Positions 23,792-33,012 are shown, numbered from the stretch's first letter. The stretch: DNA of 64,000 bases from an uncultured SAR86 cluster bacterium (GCA_902558375.1 CACEDQ010000001.1:1-64000), one strand, 5' to 3'. Numbers and translations are program-made. Notes: generated from the sequence alone by a model not told the origin.

Positions 23792-24478
23792 ATGAAAAAT
23801 TTTTTTATTATAAATTTATCTCTTATCTTTTCAGTTTTTATAATTGCTGATGAAGTTGATTCTTCTGATTCTGAATCTAAGGGATACATTTTAATGTCAA
23901 CTTATGAAATGGCCTATGGCGGAAAGTTTAAAGATCTTGAAAAGAATTTAATTAAAGAAACAAAGGCCGGAGTAAAAGATGGTTATGATGCTTGTTCTCT
24001 TTATAGACATGTTCAAGGATCACAAAGAGCTTTTTATATGGTCTGTAGTTTCAAAACTATGGAACAATTTGCAGAGATAATGAATGTCGAAAGGGATTAC
24101 AGTAATGATAAACAGTTATTTGCATCACATACTGATCACATACTTGCTAGAGTTACAACAGAGTTAGATGGTCCTCCGCCATTTGTAATGTTTGCAAAAT
24201 GGAGACCGGGACCAAATCTTTCTATGACAGGTTTCTCCGACAGAATGTCTGCTTTTCAAAAAGCATTCTCAAAGAGTTTTGGCGGTTGTAATGAATTTAT
24301 ACATGCATGGGGACCAGAGTATGCAGGTTATCTTGCATGTGGTTTCAATAACTGGTCAGATTTTGCAAAGGCTGCAGCTGCAGCAGATGAAAATGTTGTT
24401 GAAGCAATTTCATCTTTTCCAGTAACAGGAATTGTACATCATTCTGATGAGCTACTCGTAAGGGTATATCCAGAGTAA
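23792..24478 (+). CDS. Exported protein made of two related Cys/His modules, function unknown
   Basis: The start at 23792 is chosen because it gives a signal peptide (MKNFFIINLSLIFSVFIIAD) and avoids overlap with the previous gene; an in-frame ATG at 23744 lies inside that gene. The 228 residues hold two copies of a module. Copy one has Cys68, His73, Gly76 and Cys85; copy two has Cys166, His171, Gly174 and Cys183, with identical spacing C-x4-H-x2-G-x8-C. Each is followed by aromatic-rich F-x4-FA and ends in a (D)H/S-x-LL/IL-x-RV strand. The half size suggests two ferredoxin-like (dimeric alpha-beta barrel) domains, which is a guess. The Cys pairs could form disulfides in the periplasm. No known function is recognised. 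Confidence 0.6.
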   Translation: MKNFFIINLSLIFSVFIIADEVDSSDSESKGYILMSTYEMAYGGKFKDLEKNLIKETKAGVKDGYDACSLYRHVQGSQRAFYMVCSFKTMEQFAEIMNVERDYSNDKQLFASHTDHILARVTTELDGPPPFVMFAKWRPGPNLSMTGFSDRMSAFQKAFSKSFGGCNEFIHAWGPEYAGYLACGFNNWSDFAKAAAAADENVVEAISSFPVTGIVHHSDELLVRVYPE

Positions 24479-24488
24479 TCTTTAATAA

Positions 24489-24510
24489 AAAGCCAGCGAA
24501 AGCTGGCTTT
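24489..24510 (+). terminator. Hairpin terminator with GAAA tetraloop
   Basis: AAAGCCAGC and GCTGGCTTT form a perfect 9-bp stem closed by a GAAA loop, 10 bp after the stop of the two-module protein. The following T tract is short (TTTATTAAA), so termination may be partial. Confidence 0.8.
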
Positions 24511-24541
24511 ATTAAACTGTATAGAATTCAGTATTTACCTA

Positions 24542-24547
24542 TATAAT
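24542..24547 (+). promoter_or_regulatory. -10 box of thrS giving a near-leaderless transcript
   Basis: TATAAT lies only 7 bp before the thrS ATG at 24555, so transcription would start at or next to the initiation codon. No ribosome-binding sequence precedes the ATG, which agrees with leaderless initiation. The -35 region is weak (TGTATA at 24518, spacer 18). Promoter identity is inferred. Confidence 0.4.
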
Positions 24548-24554
24548 ACTGCAT

Positions 24555-26486
24555 ATGAACATTACATTGCCCGATGGAAGTATAAGAAAAATGGAGGCCG
24601 GTTCCACTGGTCTTGATTTAGCTAACGATATTGGTCCAGGTTTGGCTAAAGCCGCCATTGCTGTTTCTGTTAATGGTATCCAAAGAGACCTATCAGACCC
24701 TATTAATGAAGATTCAGAAGTGTCAATAATCACAATTGGATCAGATGAAGGTCTTGAAATCATGAGACATACTCTCACAGCACAAGTGCTTGCAAGAGCT
24801 GTTAAAAATTTGTATCCAGATACAAAATTAGCGATAGGGCCAACAATTAAAGATGGCTTCTATTATGATTTTGAATTTGTAAAACCTATCGCTCCTGATG
24901 ACTTAGATAAAATTCAAAAAGAGATGCAAAAAATTATTAATTCAAAGTCATCGATTACAAAAAAATTGCAATCCAAAAAAGAAGCACTAAAAGTTTTTAA
25001 TTCGGCTGGAGAGTCATATAAAGAATCTATTATCGAAGAGTCGGAACAAGAGGAAGACTTTCAACTGTATTATCAAGATGATGATGCTTTTGTAGACCTA
25101 TGTAGAGGCCCTCATTTACCAAGCCTAAAGCATATTGGAGCTTTTAAGCTAACTAAACTTGCTGGAGCCTATTGGAAAGGTGATTCAAAAAATAAAATGC
25201 TAACAAGAATCTATGGTACTGCATGGAAGAATGAAAAAGATTTAAATGCTTATCTTCATTCTATAGAGGAAGCTGAAAAAAGAGATCATAGAAAAATTGG
25301 CAAAGAAATGAATCTGTTTCATTTTCAAGAAGAAGCACCTGGAATGGTTTTCTGGCATCCAAACGGATGGACTGTATACAGACTTTTACAGAATTTTATG
25401 AGAGATAAGCTTCAAGCATTTAATTATCAAGAAATAAATACCCCATTAGTTGTTGATAGAAAATTATGGGAAGCATCAGGTCATTGGGATAAATATAGAG
25501 AAAATATGTTTATAACTGAAATAGATGAAGAGCATGCAAATGAAAAAAGAACTAATGCATTAAAACCAATGAACTGCCCATGTCACGTACAAGTTTATAA
25601 CCAAGGATTAAAGTCTTACCGAGATTTGCCAGTCCGCTACGCTGAGTTTGGTTCGTGTCATAGATACGAAGCATCTGGAACAATGCATGGACTTATGCGG
25701 GTAAGAGGTTTTACTCAGGATGATGGGCATATTTTTTGCACAGAAGAGCAGATTGAGACTGAAACAAAACTCTTCATAGAACTACTTTCAAGCACATATA
25801 AAGACTTGGGTTTCGAAAAGTTTGATATCAAGTTATCAACACGTCCTGAGATAAGAGTTGGTTCTGATGAAGTCTGGGATAAAGCAGAAAATGCTCTTGA
25901 ATCAGCAATTAAAAAGCTGGAACTTCCCTATGAAATAGACGAAGGCGATGGGGCTTTTTATGGACCAAAATTAGATTTTGTCTTGACAGATGCCATAGGT
26001 CGAGAATGGCAGTGTGGTACTTTTCAAGCTGATTTTAATTTACCAGATAGACTTGACGCTGAGTATGTTGGAGAAGATGGTCAAAAACATCGCCCTGTAA
26101 TGATTCACAGAGCTGTATTGGGATCGTTTGAAAGATTTATTGGTGTCTTGATAGAAAACTACTCTGGCAAACTTCCTTTCTGGCTTGCTCCAGTTCAAGT
26201 TGCTGTAGCAACAATTATCTCTGATGTAGATGATTATGCTTCTGATATAGCTAAAGAACTAGAAGATAAAGGCATTAGATGTCATTCAGATTTTAGGAAT
26301 GAAAAGATAAGTTATAAAGTTAGAGAGCATAGTGCAGCAAAAGTACCAGTAATATTAGCACTAGGACAAAGAGAAAAAGAGTCTCAAACCGTTTCTATTC
26401 GAAGAATAGGAAGCGATAAAACAACTAGCATGAGCCTCAAAGATGCCATAAAAACATTAACTCAAGAAAATTTAATTCCCAGTTAA
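24555..26486 (+). CDS. thrS: Threonyl-tRNA synthetase
   Basis: This class II synthetase charges tRNA-Thr and edits serine. Seen in 643 residues: an N-terminal TGS domain ([20 protein letters not shown]); the editing domain with [10 protein letters not shown]; the catalytic core with zinc ligands in MNCPCHVQ and the motif 2 region [20 protein letters not shown]; motif 3 in [13 protein letters not shown]; and a C-terminal anticodon domain. Full length. In many bacteria thrS leads infC-rpmI-rplT; here yidD follows instead. The -10 box almost touches the ATG, so the long autoregulatory leader of E. coli thrS is missing. Confidence 0.98.
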   Translation: MNITLPDGSIRKMEAGSTGLDLANDIGPGLAKAAIAVSVNGIQRDLSDPINEDSEVSIITIGSDEGLEIMRHTLTAQVLARAVKNLYPDTKLAIGPTIKDGFYYDFEFVKPIAPDDLDKIQKEMQKIINSKSSITKKLQSKKEALKVFNSAGESYKESIIEESEQEEDFQLYYQDDDAFVDLCRGPHLPSLKHIGAFKLTKLAGAYWKGDSKNKMLTRIYGTAWKNEKDLNAYLHSIEEAEKRDHRKIGKEMNLFHFQEEAPGMVFWHPNGWTVYRLLQNFMRDKLQAFNYQEINTPLVVDRKLWEASGHWDKYRENMFITEIDEEHANEKRTNALKPMNCPCHVQVYNQGLKSYRDLPVRYAEFGSCHRYEASGTMHGLMRVRGFTQDDGHIFCTEEQIETETKLFIELLSSTYKDLGFEKFDIKLSTRPEIRVGSDEVWDKAENALESAIKKLELPYEIDEGDGAFYGPKLDFVLTDAIGREWQCGTFQADFNLPDRLDAEYVGEDGQKHRPVMIHRAVLGSFERFIGVLIENYSGKLPFWLAPVQVAVATIISDVDDYASDIAKELEDKGIRCHSDFRNEKISYKVREHSAAKVPVILALGQREKESQTVSIRRIGSDKTTSMSLKDAIKTLTQENLIPS

Positions 26487-26491
26487 TTTAT

Positions 26492-26692
26492 ATGATCTTA
26501 AGAAGATTGTTCATACTTCCAATAAAGTTTTACAGATATTTTATATCTCCGCTATTTCCACCTTCATGTAGATTTACACCAACATGTTCTCAATTTGCTA
26601 TAGAGTCTATTGAAGAATTTGGAATTTTTAAAGGTAGCATGCTCGCCATTAAAAGAATTTCTAAGTGCCATCCATGGTATAGCGAAAATTAA
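26492..26692 (+). CDS. yidD: Membrane protein insertion efficiency factor YidD
   Basis: This 66-residue amphipathic, cationic protein helps insertion of inner-membrane proteins with YidC. Seen: FYRYFISPLFPPSCRFTPTCS with the conserved Cys pair, SQFAIESIEEFG, and KCHPWY. It ends at YSEN, lacking the usual GG-x-DPVP tail. It usually lies between rnpA and yidC; here it is 5 bp behind thrS. It is probably co-transcribed with thrS. No other gene of the rnpA-yidC locus is in the window. Confidence 0.92.
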   Translation: MILRRLFILPIKFYRYFISPLFPPSCRFTPTCSQFAIESIEEFGIFKGSMLAIKRISKCHPWYSEN

Positions 26693-26794
26693 TCATCTGA
26701 AAACAAGCATATATTTATTTTAGTCCATGTTAATAAGTTTTATATTTAAACATATTTAATATATCTAAAAAATATGTATATATATATTATTTAA

Positions 26795-26803
26795 TGCTAT
26801 AGT
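26795..26803 (+). promoter_or_regulatory. Extended -10 promoter candidate of the first TonB-dependent receptor
   Basis: TGCTATAGT is an extended -10 element 47 bp before the ATG at 26851. The surrounding 158-bp gap (26693-26850) is otherwise AT-rich without a convincing operator or Fur-like palindrome. Confidence 0.35.
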
Positions 26804-26850
26804 ATTTAAAATAATTAAAGCTTTTAGTAATACCAATAGGGGAGGTTTTT

Positions 26851-29565
26851 ATGGAAAAGTTATCAAGATTTACTTTGCTGTCAGCAAGTTTTCTATTTTT
26901 ATTCTCAGCACATTCATTTTCTCAAGAAGTTGAAGAAGTGGTTGTTACGGCAACAAAAAAATCTGAATCAATTCAGGATCTTGCATTATCAGTCGAGGCT
27001 TATACGGCTGAGAGTCTTTCAGAAAATATGATTGAAGATTTCAGTGACTTAGCAGAAGCTGTTCCTGGATTAATCATGGACAAGGGTATTGGTTCTGGTG
27101 CTAGTTTTTCTATGAGGGGAACAGGTTCATACGGTGTTGGTGCTGCAGTTATAGGCTCGCTTGTTACAGCTTCAAATGGACATAGCTATAATTCATCGGC
27201 TATTGCTGATATAGGTTTCTATGATGTAGAAAGAATTGAGGTATTAAAGGGACCTCAAGGGACTAAATTTGGAAGAAATGCAGTAGCTGGCTTAATTAAT
27301 ATGATTACCGCAAGGCCTACTGGAGAATTTGGTGGTGATTATAGAGTAGAGCTTGGAAATTTTGCTTCAACTCAATTCAATGGTCATATTAATGTACCTC
27401 TTACAGATTCAATAAGAACAAGATTGGCGTTTGTATCTAAGAAAAGAGATGGAACTACTCATAATATTAATACAGGAAACGACTTTAATGATATTAATGC
27501 TTGGGGTGCTAGATTTTCTTTAGATTGGGACATTGGAGATAGTACTATTTTAAAACTTACAACAGAAACTTATGAAGGAGATGATAATAGAACTAACATT
27601 GGTACTGTTTATTGTGCACCTCATCCTTTGTATGGTTGTAATCCTTTAGAACGAGGTCAGCCAAATGCGACACCAGACTCAAGAGGAAGTACCGCTGCAT
27701 TATTTAATTTAATTGGTGCTTTACATTACACAGCTGATCATAATTCGTATGCTAACTCTGTTACCCCTGATAGTTTTAGATATGCGAATTTAAATAGAGA
27801 ACCAGAGCATGAACAGACTATGCAATTTTCAACTCTTGAATTAAATCACGAGCTTTCAGATGAATTAATGTTGAATGTTAAGTATTCATACGGAGATAGA
27901 GATTACTATCATTCGAATGATAATGATTACTCAGTTGCTAGTGAATCTTTTCCAGGTTTAGCTGCAATACCAGGATTCCCAATGACATGGTTTGGTTGTT
28001 TTGGTGGATATAGAGGAACTGGGTTTTGTGAAGATATAGATTCTGACAGAACTTACGAATTCTCAGTTGTCAAAACCTATGGAAAGCAATTTGAAGTTTC
28101 ATTAATTTCTGATTTTGATGGACCTTTGAATTACACTATTGGGGCATACACTTTTGATGCAAAAAATCATAACGTTTATCAAGTTCAAACAGCATCATGG
28201 CAAATGATTAGTAAGGCTGTTCAACACCCATACAATAATGCATTATTTGGTGGAGCCTTAACTGGATATGGTGGCACAGACTTCTTTACAGCCTTAGTAT
28301 TAGGTGCACCTGCAACATTAACCCCTCAAGGATTAATGGCTTTATTAATGAGTCAGCCTAAATATGAGGTACCTACAGAGATTTTAGGCTTCATTAATGA
28401 TGATCATGTTCATACTGAATCTAAAGCCTTATTTGGTGAAATATATTATGACCTTTCTGATGCTACTAAATTAACTTTAGGTCTAAGGTATAACGATGAT
28501 ACTGTCACTGATAATATTATGTCATGTCTTACTATGTTGGGCTGTGATCAGTATCCGCTTTCACAAAGATTAACAAATGAATATGGATTTTACCCAACAG
28601 AGGTAATTGAATCAGATGATGCATTAGCTTATAAATTGGCTCTTCAGCACGATCTTTCAGATAATGTGATGGTTTATGGAAGCTTTACTACTGCAGTAAA
28701 GGCAGGAGGCAATAATCCCAATGAAACTGGTACGCCAGATCCATATGATCAAGAAGAGACTTCTGTTTTGGAGCTTGGTATAAAAAGTATTCTCATGGAC
28801 GGATCTTTACTTCTAAACGCAACTTATTTTGATAATACCACTGATGGAATGTTAATTTCTTCAATTGTGAATGCTGGGTCAAAAAATAATAATGTTGATG
28901 CTGAGATACAAGGTTTCGAAGGTAATATGGTTTGGTATCTTAGTGAAACAACTAGACTTGACGCCACATGGTTGTTTGTAGATTCTGAAATAAAAGACTT
29001 TTCATTAATTGATCCGATTAATATTAATAATGCAACGGCTCTATTATCCAACCCAATTTCAGTAGACCCTCAAGGAGTCCTGAGATACATTCTTACAGAT
29101 CAAGGACCAATTTTTAAATCCGCAGGATATCTTTGTACTGTTCCATTTAATCCTCTTGCTCCAGGAGGAGCTTGTCCAGCAGCAGGATTAGGAACTCCAG
29201 TAGATGTTTCTGGTAATAAATTGCCTCAATCACCTGAGTCATCATATAGCTTATCGCTTAATCATGACTTCAACACTGCAAATAGCAAAACCACTGCAAG
29301 ATTGACTTACAGATATCAATCTGAAAGAGAGGGTAATGTTTTCAATTCAGACAGGTCAAGAATGCCGGAACATAAATTCTTCGATTTAAGTGTTACATAT
29401 AAGCCAAATGAAAACGATTGGTATGCATCACTTTTTGTTAAGAATATTGGTGATGATGTTTATATTGGAACATGGGCTGCAGCTAGTGCCCTTCAAGGTG
29501 GAGCACAATTTGCAACTTATACCGATCCAAGAACTTATGGAATAGCATTTGGTAAAACTTTTTAA
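26851..29565 (+). CDS. TonB-dependent outer-membrane receptor (first of a tandem pair)
   Basis: The 904-residue gated beta-barrel has a signal peptide ending near SAHSFS, followed at once by the TonB-box-like EEVVVTATKK. The plug domain contains SMRGTGSYGVGA and VERIEVLKGPQGTKFGRNAVAGLINM; the barrel ends in an aromatic C-terminus (YGIAFGKTF) as needed for outer-membrane assembly. The substrate is unknown; no Fur box or SusD partner is seen. Three pairs of Cys in likely extracellular loops (e.g. CAPHPLYGC, CFGGYRGTGFC) recur in the paralog at 29714. A GGGGAGG ribosome site gives strong translation. Confidence 0.93.
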   Translation: MEKLSRFTLLSASFLFLFSAHSFSQEVEEVVVTATKKSESIQDLALSVEAYTAESLSENMIEDFSDLAEAVPGLIMDKGIGSGASFSMRGTGSYGVGAAVIGSLVTASNGHSYNSSAIADIGFYDVERIEVLKGPQGTKFGRNAVAGLINMITARPTGEFGGDYRVELGNFASTQFNGHINVPLTDSIRTRLAFVSKKRDGTTHNINTGNDFNDINAWGARFSLDWDIGDSTILKLTTETYEGDDNRTNIGTVYCAPHPLYGCNPLERGQPNATPDSRGSTAALFNLIGALHYTADHNSYANSVTPDSFRYANLNREPEHEQTMQFSTLELNHELSDELMLNVKYSYGDRDYYHSNDNDYSVASESFPGLAAIPGFPMTWFGCFGGYRGTGFCEDIDSDRTYEFSVVKTYGKQFEVSLISDFDGPLNYTIGAYTFDAKNHNVYQVQTASWQMISKAVQHPYNNALFGGALTGYGGTDFFTALVLGAPATLTPQGLMALLMSQPKYEVPTEILGFINDDHVHTESKALFGEIYYDLSDATKLTLGLRYNDDTVTDNIMSCLTMLGCDQYPLSQRLTNEYGFYPTEVIESDDALAYKLALQHDLSDNVMVYGSFTTAVKAGGNNPNETGTPDPYDQEETSVLELGIKSILMDGSLLLNATYFDNTTDGMLISSIVNAGSKNNNVDAEIQGFEGNMVWYLSETTRLDATWLFVDSEIKDFSLIDPININNATALLSNPISVDPQGVLRYILTDQGPIFKSAGYLCTVPFNPLAPGGACPAAGLGTPVDVSGNKLPQSPESSYSLSLNHDFNTANSKTTARLTYRYQSEREGNVFNSDRSRMPEHKFFDLSVTYKPNENDWYASLFVKNIGDDVYIGTWAAASALQGGAQFATYTDPRTYGIAFGKTF

Positions 29566-29585
29566 AGTGTAAATTAGTTAATAAT

Positions 29586-29609
29586 AGGGCTGGGTAACCA
29601 GCCTTATTT
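29586..29609 (+). terminator. Hairpin terminator after the first receptor
   Basis: AGGGCTGG and CCAGCCTT form a stem (one G-T pair) with loop GTAA, followed by ATTTG. The T tract is modest, so some read-through into the second receptor is possible. Confidence 0.72.
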
Positions 29610-29619
29610 GTACTAACAA

Positions 29620-29652
29620 AATTTATATATAAAATTTATATGCAATTTATAT
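29620..29652 (+). repeat. Three direct copies of a 9-mer in the second receptor's leader
   Basis: AATTTATAT occurs at 29620, 29633 and 29644, just after the terminator and 60-95 bp before the receptor ATG. The spacing (13 and 11 bp) is near one helical turn, as expected of a multi-site operator or an UP-like element. In AT-rich DNA it could also be simple-sequence drift. Confidence 0.35.
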
Positions 29653-29713
29653 CCAAATCTTTCATTAAGTAGCCTACTCTAGGCATATTAACGATTATAT
29701 ATAGGGGATTTTA

Positions 29714-32476
29714 ATGTCAAAATTATATGTATTTTTAAGGAACGCCGTACTGTCATCTGTAGTACTTTTTTCATTCACTATTTCTGCTTCAGAAATTGAA
29801 GAAGTTGTTGTTACAGCAACTAAGAAAGAAGAGTCTACACAGGACTTAGCGTTATCTATTGAGGCTGTAACAGCTGAATCACTGGATGTGAATCAGGTAT
29901 ATGATGTCTCAGACCTTGCTGAAATCACACCAGGTCTTGAAACTTCAAAAACTATTGGTTCTGGATCTGGATGGACTATCAGGGGTATGGGCTCATTTGG
30001 TATCGGAGCTGGTGTAATTGCATCAGTAGTAACAGCTGTTAATGGACACAGCGTTAATGACAGTGTTGTCGCTGATACTGGTTTCTTTGACTTAGAAAGG
30101 GTAGAGGTTCTTAAAGGTCCTCAAGGAACTTTGTACGGAAGAAACGCTGCTAACGGTGTTATCAACTTAATTACTGCTAGACCAACAAGTGAATTTGAAG
30201 GCTCATATGGGGTTGAGGTTGGTAATTTTGGTGCAATTAGAACAAATGCAGTCGTCAATATGCCATTAGGAGATTCCCTAAGAACAAGACTTGCAGTAAT
30301 GTCTAATAAAAGAGACGGCATGGTTCAAAATCTTGTTACTGGAAATGAGTTTGATGATAGAAATGATATGGCATTCAGGCTTTCAGTTGACTATGATCTG
30401 TCTGATAGTACCCAAATACAATTTACTTACTCTGATCAAGAAAGTGATGATAATAGATACCAAGAAGAGGTATCATTTTGTCAACAAGATCCTTTTTATG
30501 GATGTAGTCCATATGCAAGAGGCGGTTTAAATGTTGCTGCGGATACAAGAGGTCATTTTGCAGGTGCATTTGCATTTTTAGCTCATTTAAATACTGGTGA
30601 AGTTGCAAATGGTTTTGCAGGTCAAACAGCATCTGATGATTTCACTAGAGTCTCAATGAATAGAGAGCCTTCTCATTTTCAAAGACAAACAGTTGCTAAC
30701 TTACAAATCAATCATGACTTAACCGATGATTTGCTTTTAACAGCAAAAGTTTCTTATGAGACTAGAGATTTCCACCAAAGCGGTGACCAAGATCAATCAT
30801 ATTCTACTGCTCCATTTACTGGAACAGCAGCTGCTTTAGGCGTACCTCCAATTTCAGGATATCTTTGTTTTGGTGGCGAAAGACAATTCTGTGAAACTGT
30901 TGATTCAGAAAGAATTTATGATTTCTCAGATGTGAACATGCATGGTACACAAATGGAAGTAAATATAATCTCTGATTATGATGGACCATTTAACTACACT
31001 GTTGGTTTATATAACATTGAAAACAGAAATGATAATGTTTATTTAGCACAAACTGCTGGTTCACAGTTTATGACAAGTTTTGGAGTTCACCCTTACAGTG
31101 CTGTGGTTCAAGGACTAACAGGCATAGACTGGAGTGGTAAAGCTGGTGTACCTTTCTATCAATCAATGCTGAGCTGGTTAGCAGTAGCACCAAATGCTTT
31201 ATCATGTGGCGCAGGCGGCCCATGTGATTTAGCTCAACTAACTGCCTTTAATCAATTAACTGCAGCTCACAATGCATTGCCTGATATGGTAATACCTTGG
31301 GAGTTAGGCGGTATTATTAATGATCAGAACGTTCTTACAAAATCAAGTGCTTTGTATGGTGAAATGTATTTTGACCTTTCAGATGATACTAGGTTAACAC
31401 TTGGAGCTCGTTACCAAGAAGATGACGTAACATCATGGACTTATAATGACACTGGTGGTATTAGCTGGATGCAAGCAGGTGGCTTTATGGTTGAAAACAG
31501 AGATACTTTGCCATTCGTAGACAAAGATAGTGCTACTGATGATCAGTTCTCATATAAGATTGCTTTACAGCATAACCTATCTGATGACGTTATGGTTTAC
31601 GGTAGTTACACAACAGCTGCTAAAGCTGGTGGAGTCAATGCTGGTGATAACCCAACAAAATATGACCCAGAAAAATCTGGTGTTTTAGACCTTGGTTTGA
31701 AGAGTATTCTTATGGACGGAGCAATGCTTCTTAACATGAATGTATTCAATGCTAAAAATGACGGTTTCTTAGTTGCTGCAGTTGTTAATACTGGAACTCA
31801 GAATAAAAATATCGACGCTGAATTTACTGGGTTTGAAGGTAATATGATGTGGTTCCTAACAGAAACAACTAAGCTTGAAGCTAACTGGTTATTTTTAGAC
31901 CACGAAATAGTATCAGATACTATGTTGATAGATTACTTAAATCCAACAGGCACACCACTTGGATACATTGGTTCAGCTCCAGGTGCTTTTGGTTTAACGA
32001 CTATGGCTGTAAATCCAGCAGATGGATCTATCTTCTTTAAATCTGCAGGTTATAACTGTTCTGTTCCATTCTTATATGTAAATGGATGTGGCGGTGTAGA
32101 CGGTTATGCGCAAAGCGTTAAAGGAAATAATGTTCCTGGTTCTGCTGATGAGTCATACGGAATGTCATTAACCCAAGACTTTAATTCTACAAGTGGTACA
32201 ACATCAATGAGACTTTCATATAGATATAGAGGCGATGCTGATTTAAGTGTCTTCAATATGGATAGATTGAAAGTAGATGGATATGCCACTATGGACTTAT
32301 TGGTAAGATTTACTCCTAACAGCGATGATTGGTATGCAGGTATATATGTTAAAAATCTTAGAGATCAACAACATGTAAATGCATTACGTGAATCAAGTAA
32401 TGTTGGTGGTGGTTCTTTGCTTGGTGCATTTACTGACCCACAAACTTACGGTATCGAATTTGGAGCAAAATTCTAA
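29714..32476 (+). CDS. TonB-dependent outer-membrane receptor (second of a tandem pair)
   Basis: This 920-residue paralog of the receptor at 26851 has the same layout: signal peptide, EEVVVTATKKEESTQDLALS, a plug with TIRGMGSFGIGA and VERVEVLKGPQGTLYGRNAA, a barrel with YGSYTTAAKAGGVN, and the terminal YGIEFGAKF. Extracellular-loop cysteines are kept (CQQDPFYGC, CFGGERQFC, a CSVPF-containing loop). The second copy has a more canonical plug (LYGRNAANGVINLI) and favours C-ending codons more often than its neighbours, suggesting higher expression. It has its own leader and a strong terminator. Ligand unknown; the pair probably arose by tandem duplication and has diverged in its loops. Confidence 0.94.
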   Translation: MSKLYVFLRNAVLSSVVLFSFTISASEIEEVVVTATKKEESTQDLALSIEAVTAESLDVNQVYDVSDLAEITPGLETSKTIGSGSGWTIRGMGSFGIGAGVIASVVTAVNGHSVNDSVVADTGFFDLERVEVLKGPQGTLYGRNAANGVINLITARPTSEFEGSYGVEVGNFGAIRTNAVVNMPLGDSLRTRLAVMSNKRDGMVQNLVTGNEFDDRNDMAFRLSVDYDLSDSTQIQFTYSDQESDDNRYQEEVSFCQQDPFYGCSPYARGGLNVAADTRGHFAGAFAFLAHLNTGEVANGFAGQTASDDFTRVSMNREPSHFQRQTVANLQINHDLTDDLLLTAKVSYETRDFHQSGDQDQSYSTAPFTGTAAALGVPPISGYLCFGGERQFCETVDSERIYDFSDVNMHGTQMEVNIISDYDGPFNYTVGLYNIENRNDNVYLAQTAGSQFMTSFGVHPYSAVVQGLTGIDWSGKAGVPFYQSMLSWLAVAPNALSCGAGGPCDLAQLTAFNQLTAAHNALPDMVIPWELGGIINDQNVLTKSSALYGEMYFDLSDDTRLTLGARYQEDDVTSWTYNDTGGISWMQAGGFMVENRDTLPFVDKDSATDDQFSYKIALQHNLSDDVMVYGSYTTAAKAGGVNAGDNPTKYDPEKSGVLDLGLKSILMDGAMLLNMNVFNAKNDGFLVAAVVNTGTQNKNIDAEFTGFEGNMMWFLTETTKLEANWLFLDHEIVSDTMLIDYLNPTGTPLGYIGSAPGAFGLTTMAVNPADGSIFFKSAGYNCSVPFLYVNGCGGVDGYAQSVKGNNVPGSADESYGMSLTQDFNSTSGTTSMRLSYRYRGDADLSVFNMDRLKVDGYATMDLLVRFTPNSDDWYAGIYVKNLRDQQHVNALRESSNVGGGSLLGAFTDPQTYGIEFGAKF

Positions 32477-32492
32477 TACTACATAAATATTT

Positions 32493-32522
32493 AAAAAGCC
32501 CAGTTTACTGGGCTTTTTTTTT
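32493..32522 (+). terminator. Strong rho-independent terminator after the receptor pair
   Basis: An 11-bp stem (AAAAAGCCCAG / CTGGGCTTTTT) with loop TTTA runs into nine T residues. It ends only 16 bp before the thioesterase ATG at 32539. Confidence 0.93.
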
Positions 32523-32538
32523 ACTTCATACTTAACGG

Positions 32539-33012
32539 ATGCAAGCACTTCCATATAAATCCGAAATAAAAATTGTTTCCAAAGATATGTGTGATCACAA
32601 TGGCCACATGAATGTTAATTATTATTACCAACTCTTTGATAGTGTTTATACTGCCATGTATTACGAAGATCTTGGTTTTGATGACACGTATCTGGCAAGC
32701 GGGTTTTCAACATTTACTCTTGAAGACAGTATTAGATATTTAAAAGAATTTAAATTAGAAGATAAGGTATATCCATCATTCCATCTTGTAAATGTAAATA
32801 AAAAGTTACTCCATTTTGTAGGTATTCTTCAGAATGAAGCTGGAGAATTGTCAGCAATATTCGAAACAGTTTTAGCTCATATGGATCTCCATGCTCGAAA
32901 AGTAACAGAGTTCAGTGACAAAAAGCTAAAAAACTTACTTGAATACAAGTCTTCAAATGAGCTAACAGAAAATCTTCCATTTGACCTTAAATTAAAAATA
33001 AGAGACCTTTAG
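32539..33012 (+). CDS. Hotdog-fold acyl-CoA thioesterase
   Basis: The 157 residues carry the signature DMCDHNGHMNVNYYYQLFD of 4-hydroxybenzoyl-CoA / carnitine-type thioesterases, with Asp and His-Asn in the catalytic turn, then IRYLKEFKLEDKVYPSFH. It should hydrolyse an acyl-CoA, possibly betainyl- or another short-chain CoA; the substrate is not readable. No signal peptide. The upstream terminator leaves almost no leader, so its promoter must overlap the hairpin. The next gene follows with no spacer. Confidence 0.8.
   Translation: MQALPYKSEIKIVSKDMCDHNGHMNVNYYYQLFDSVYTAMYYEDLGFDDTYLASGFSTFTLEDSIRYLKEFKLEDKVYPSFHLVNVNKKLLHFVGILQNEAGELSAIFETVLAHMDLHARKVTEFSDKKLKNLLEYKSSNELTENLPFDLKLKIRDL

Noticed and set aside
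24481..24515. Attachment site or small RNA at the GAAA hairpin
   Set aside because: A perfect stem followed by T-rich DNA right after a stop codon is best explained as a terminator.
26693..26850. Fur box before the first TonB-dependent receptor
   Set aside because: No GATAATGATAATCATTATC-like sequence; the region is only generally AT-rich.
30333..30632. Overlapping frames on both strands inside the second receptor
   Set aside because: The receptor frame is continuous and conserved with its paralog; the alternative frames show low-complexity translations.
26851..32476. Mobile element or recent duplication covering the receptor pair
   Set aside because: No terminal repeats, transposase or integrase; the copies differ throughout, so the duplication is old.
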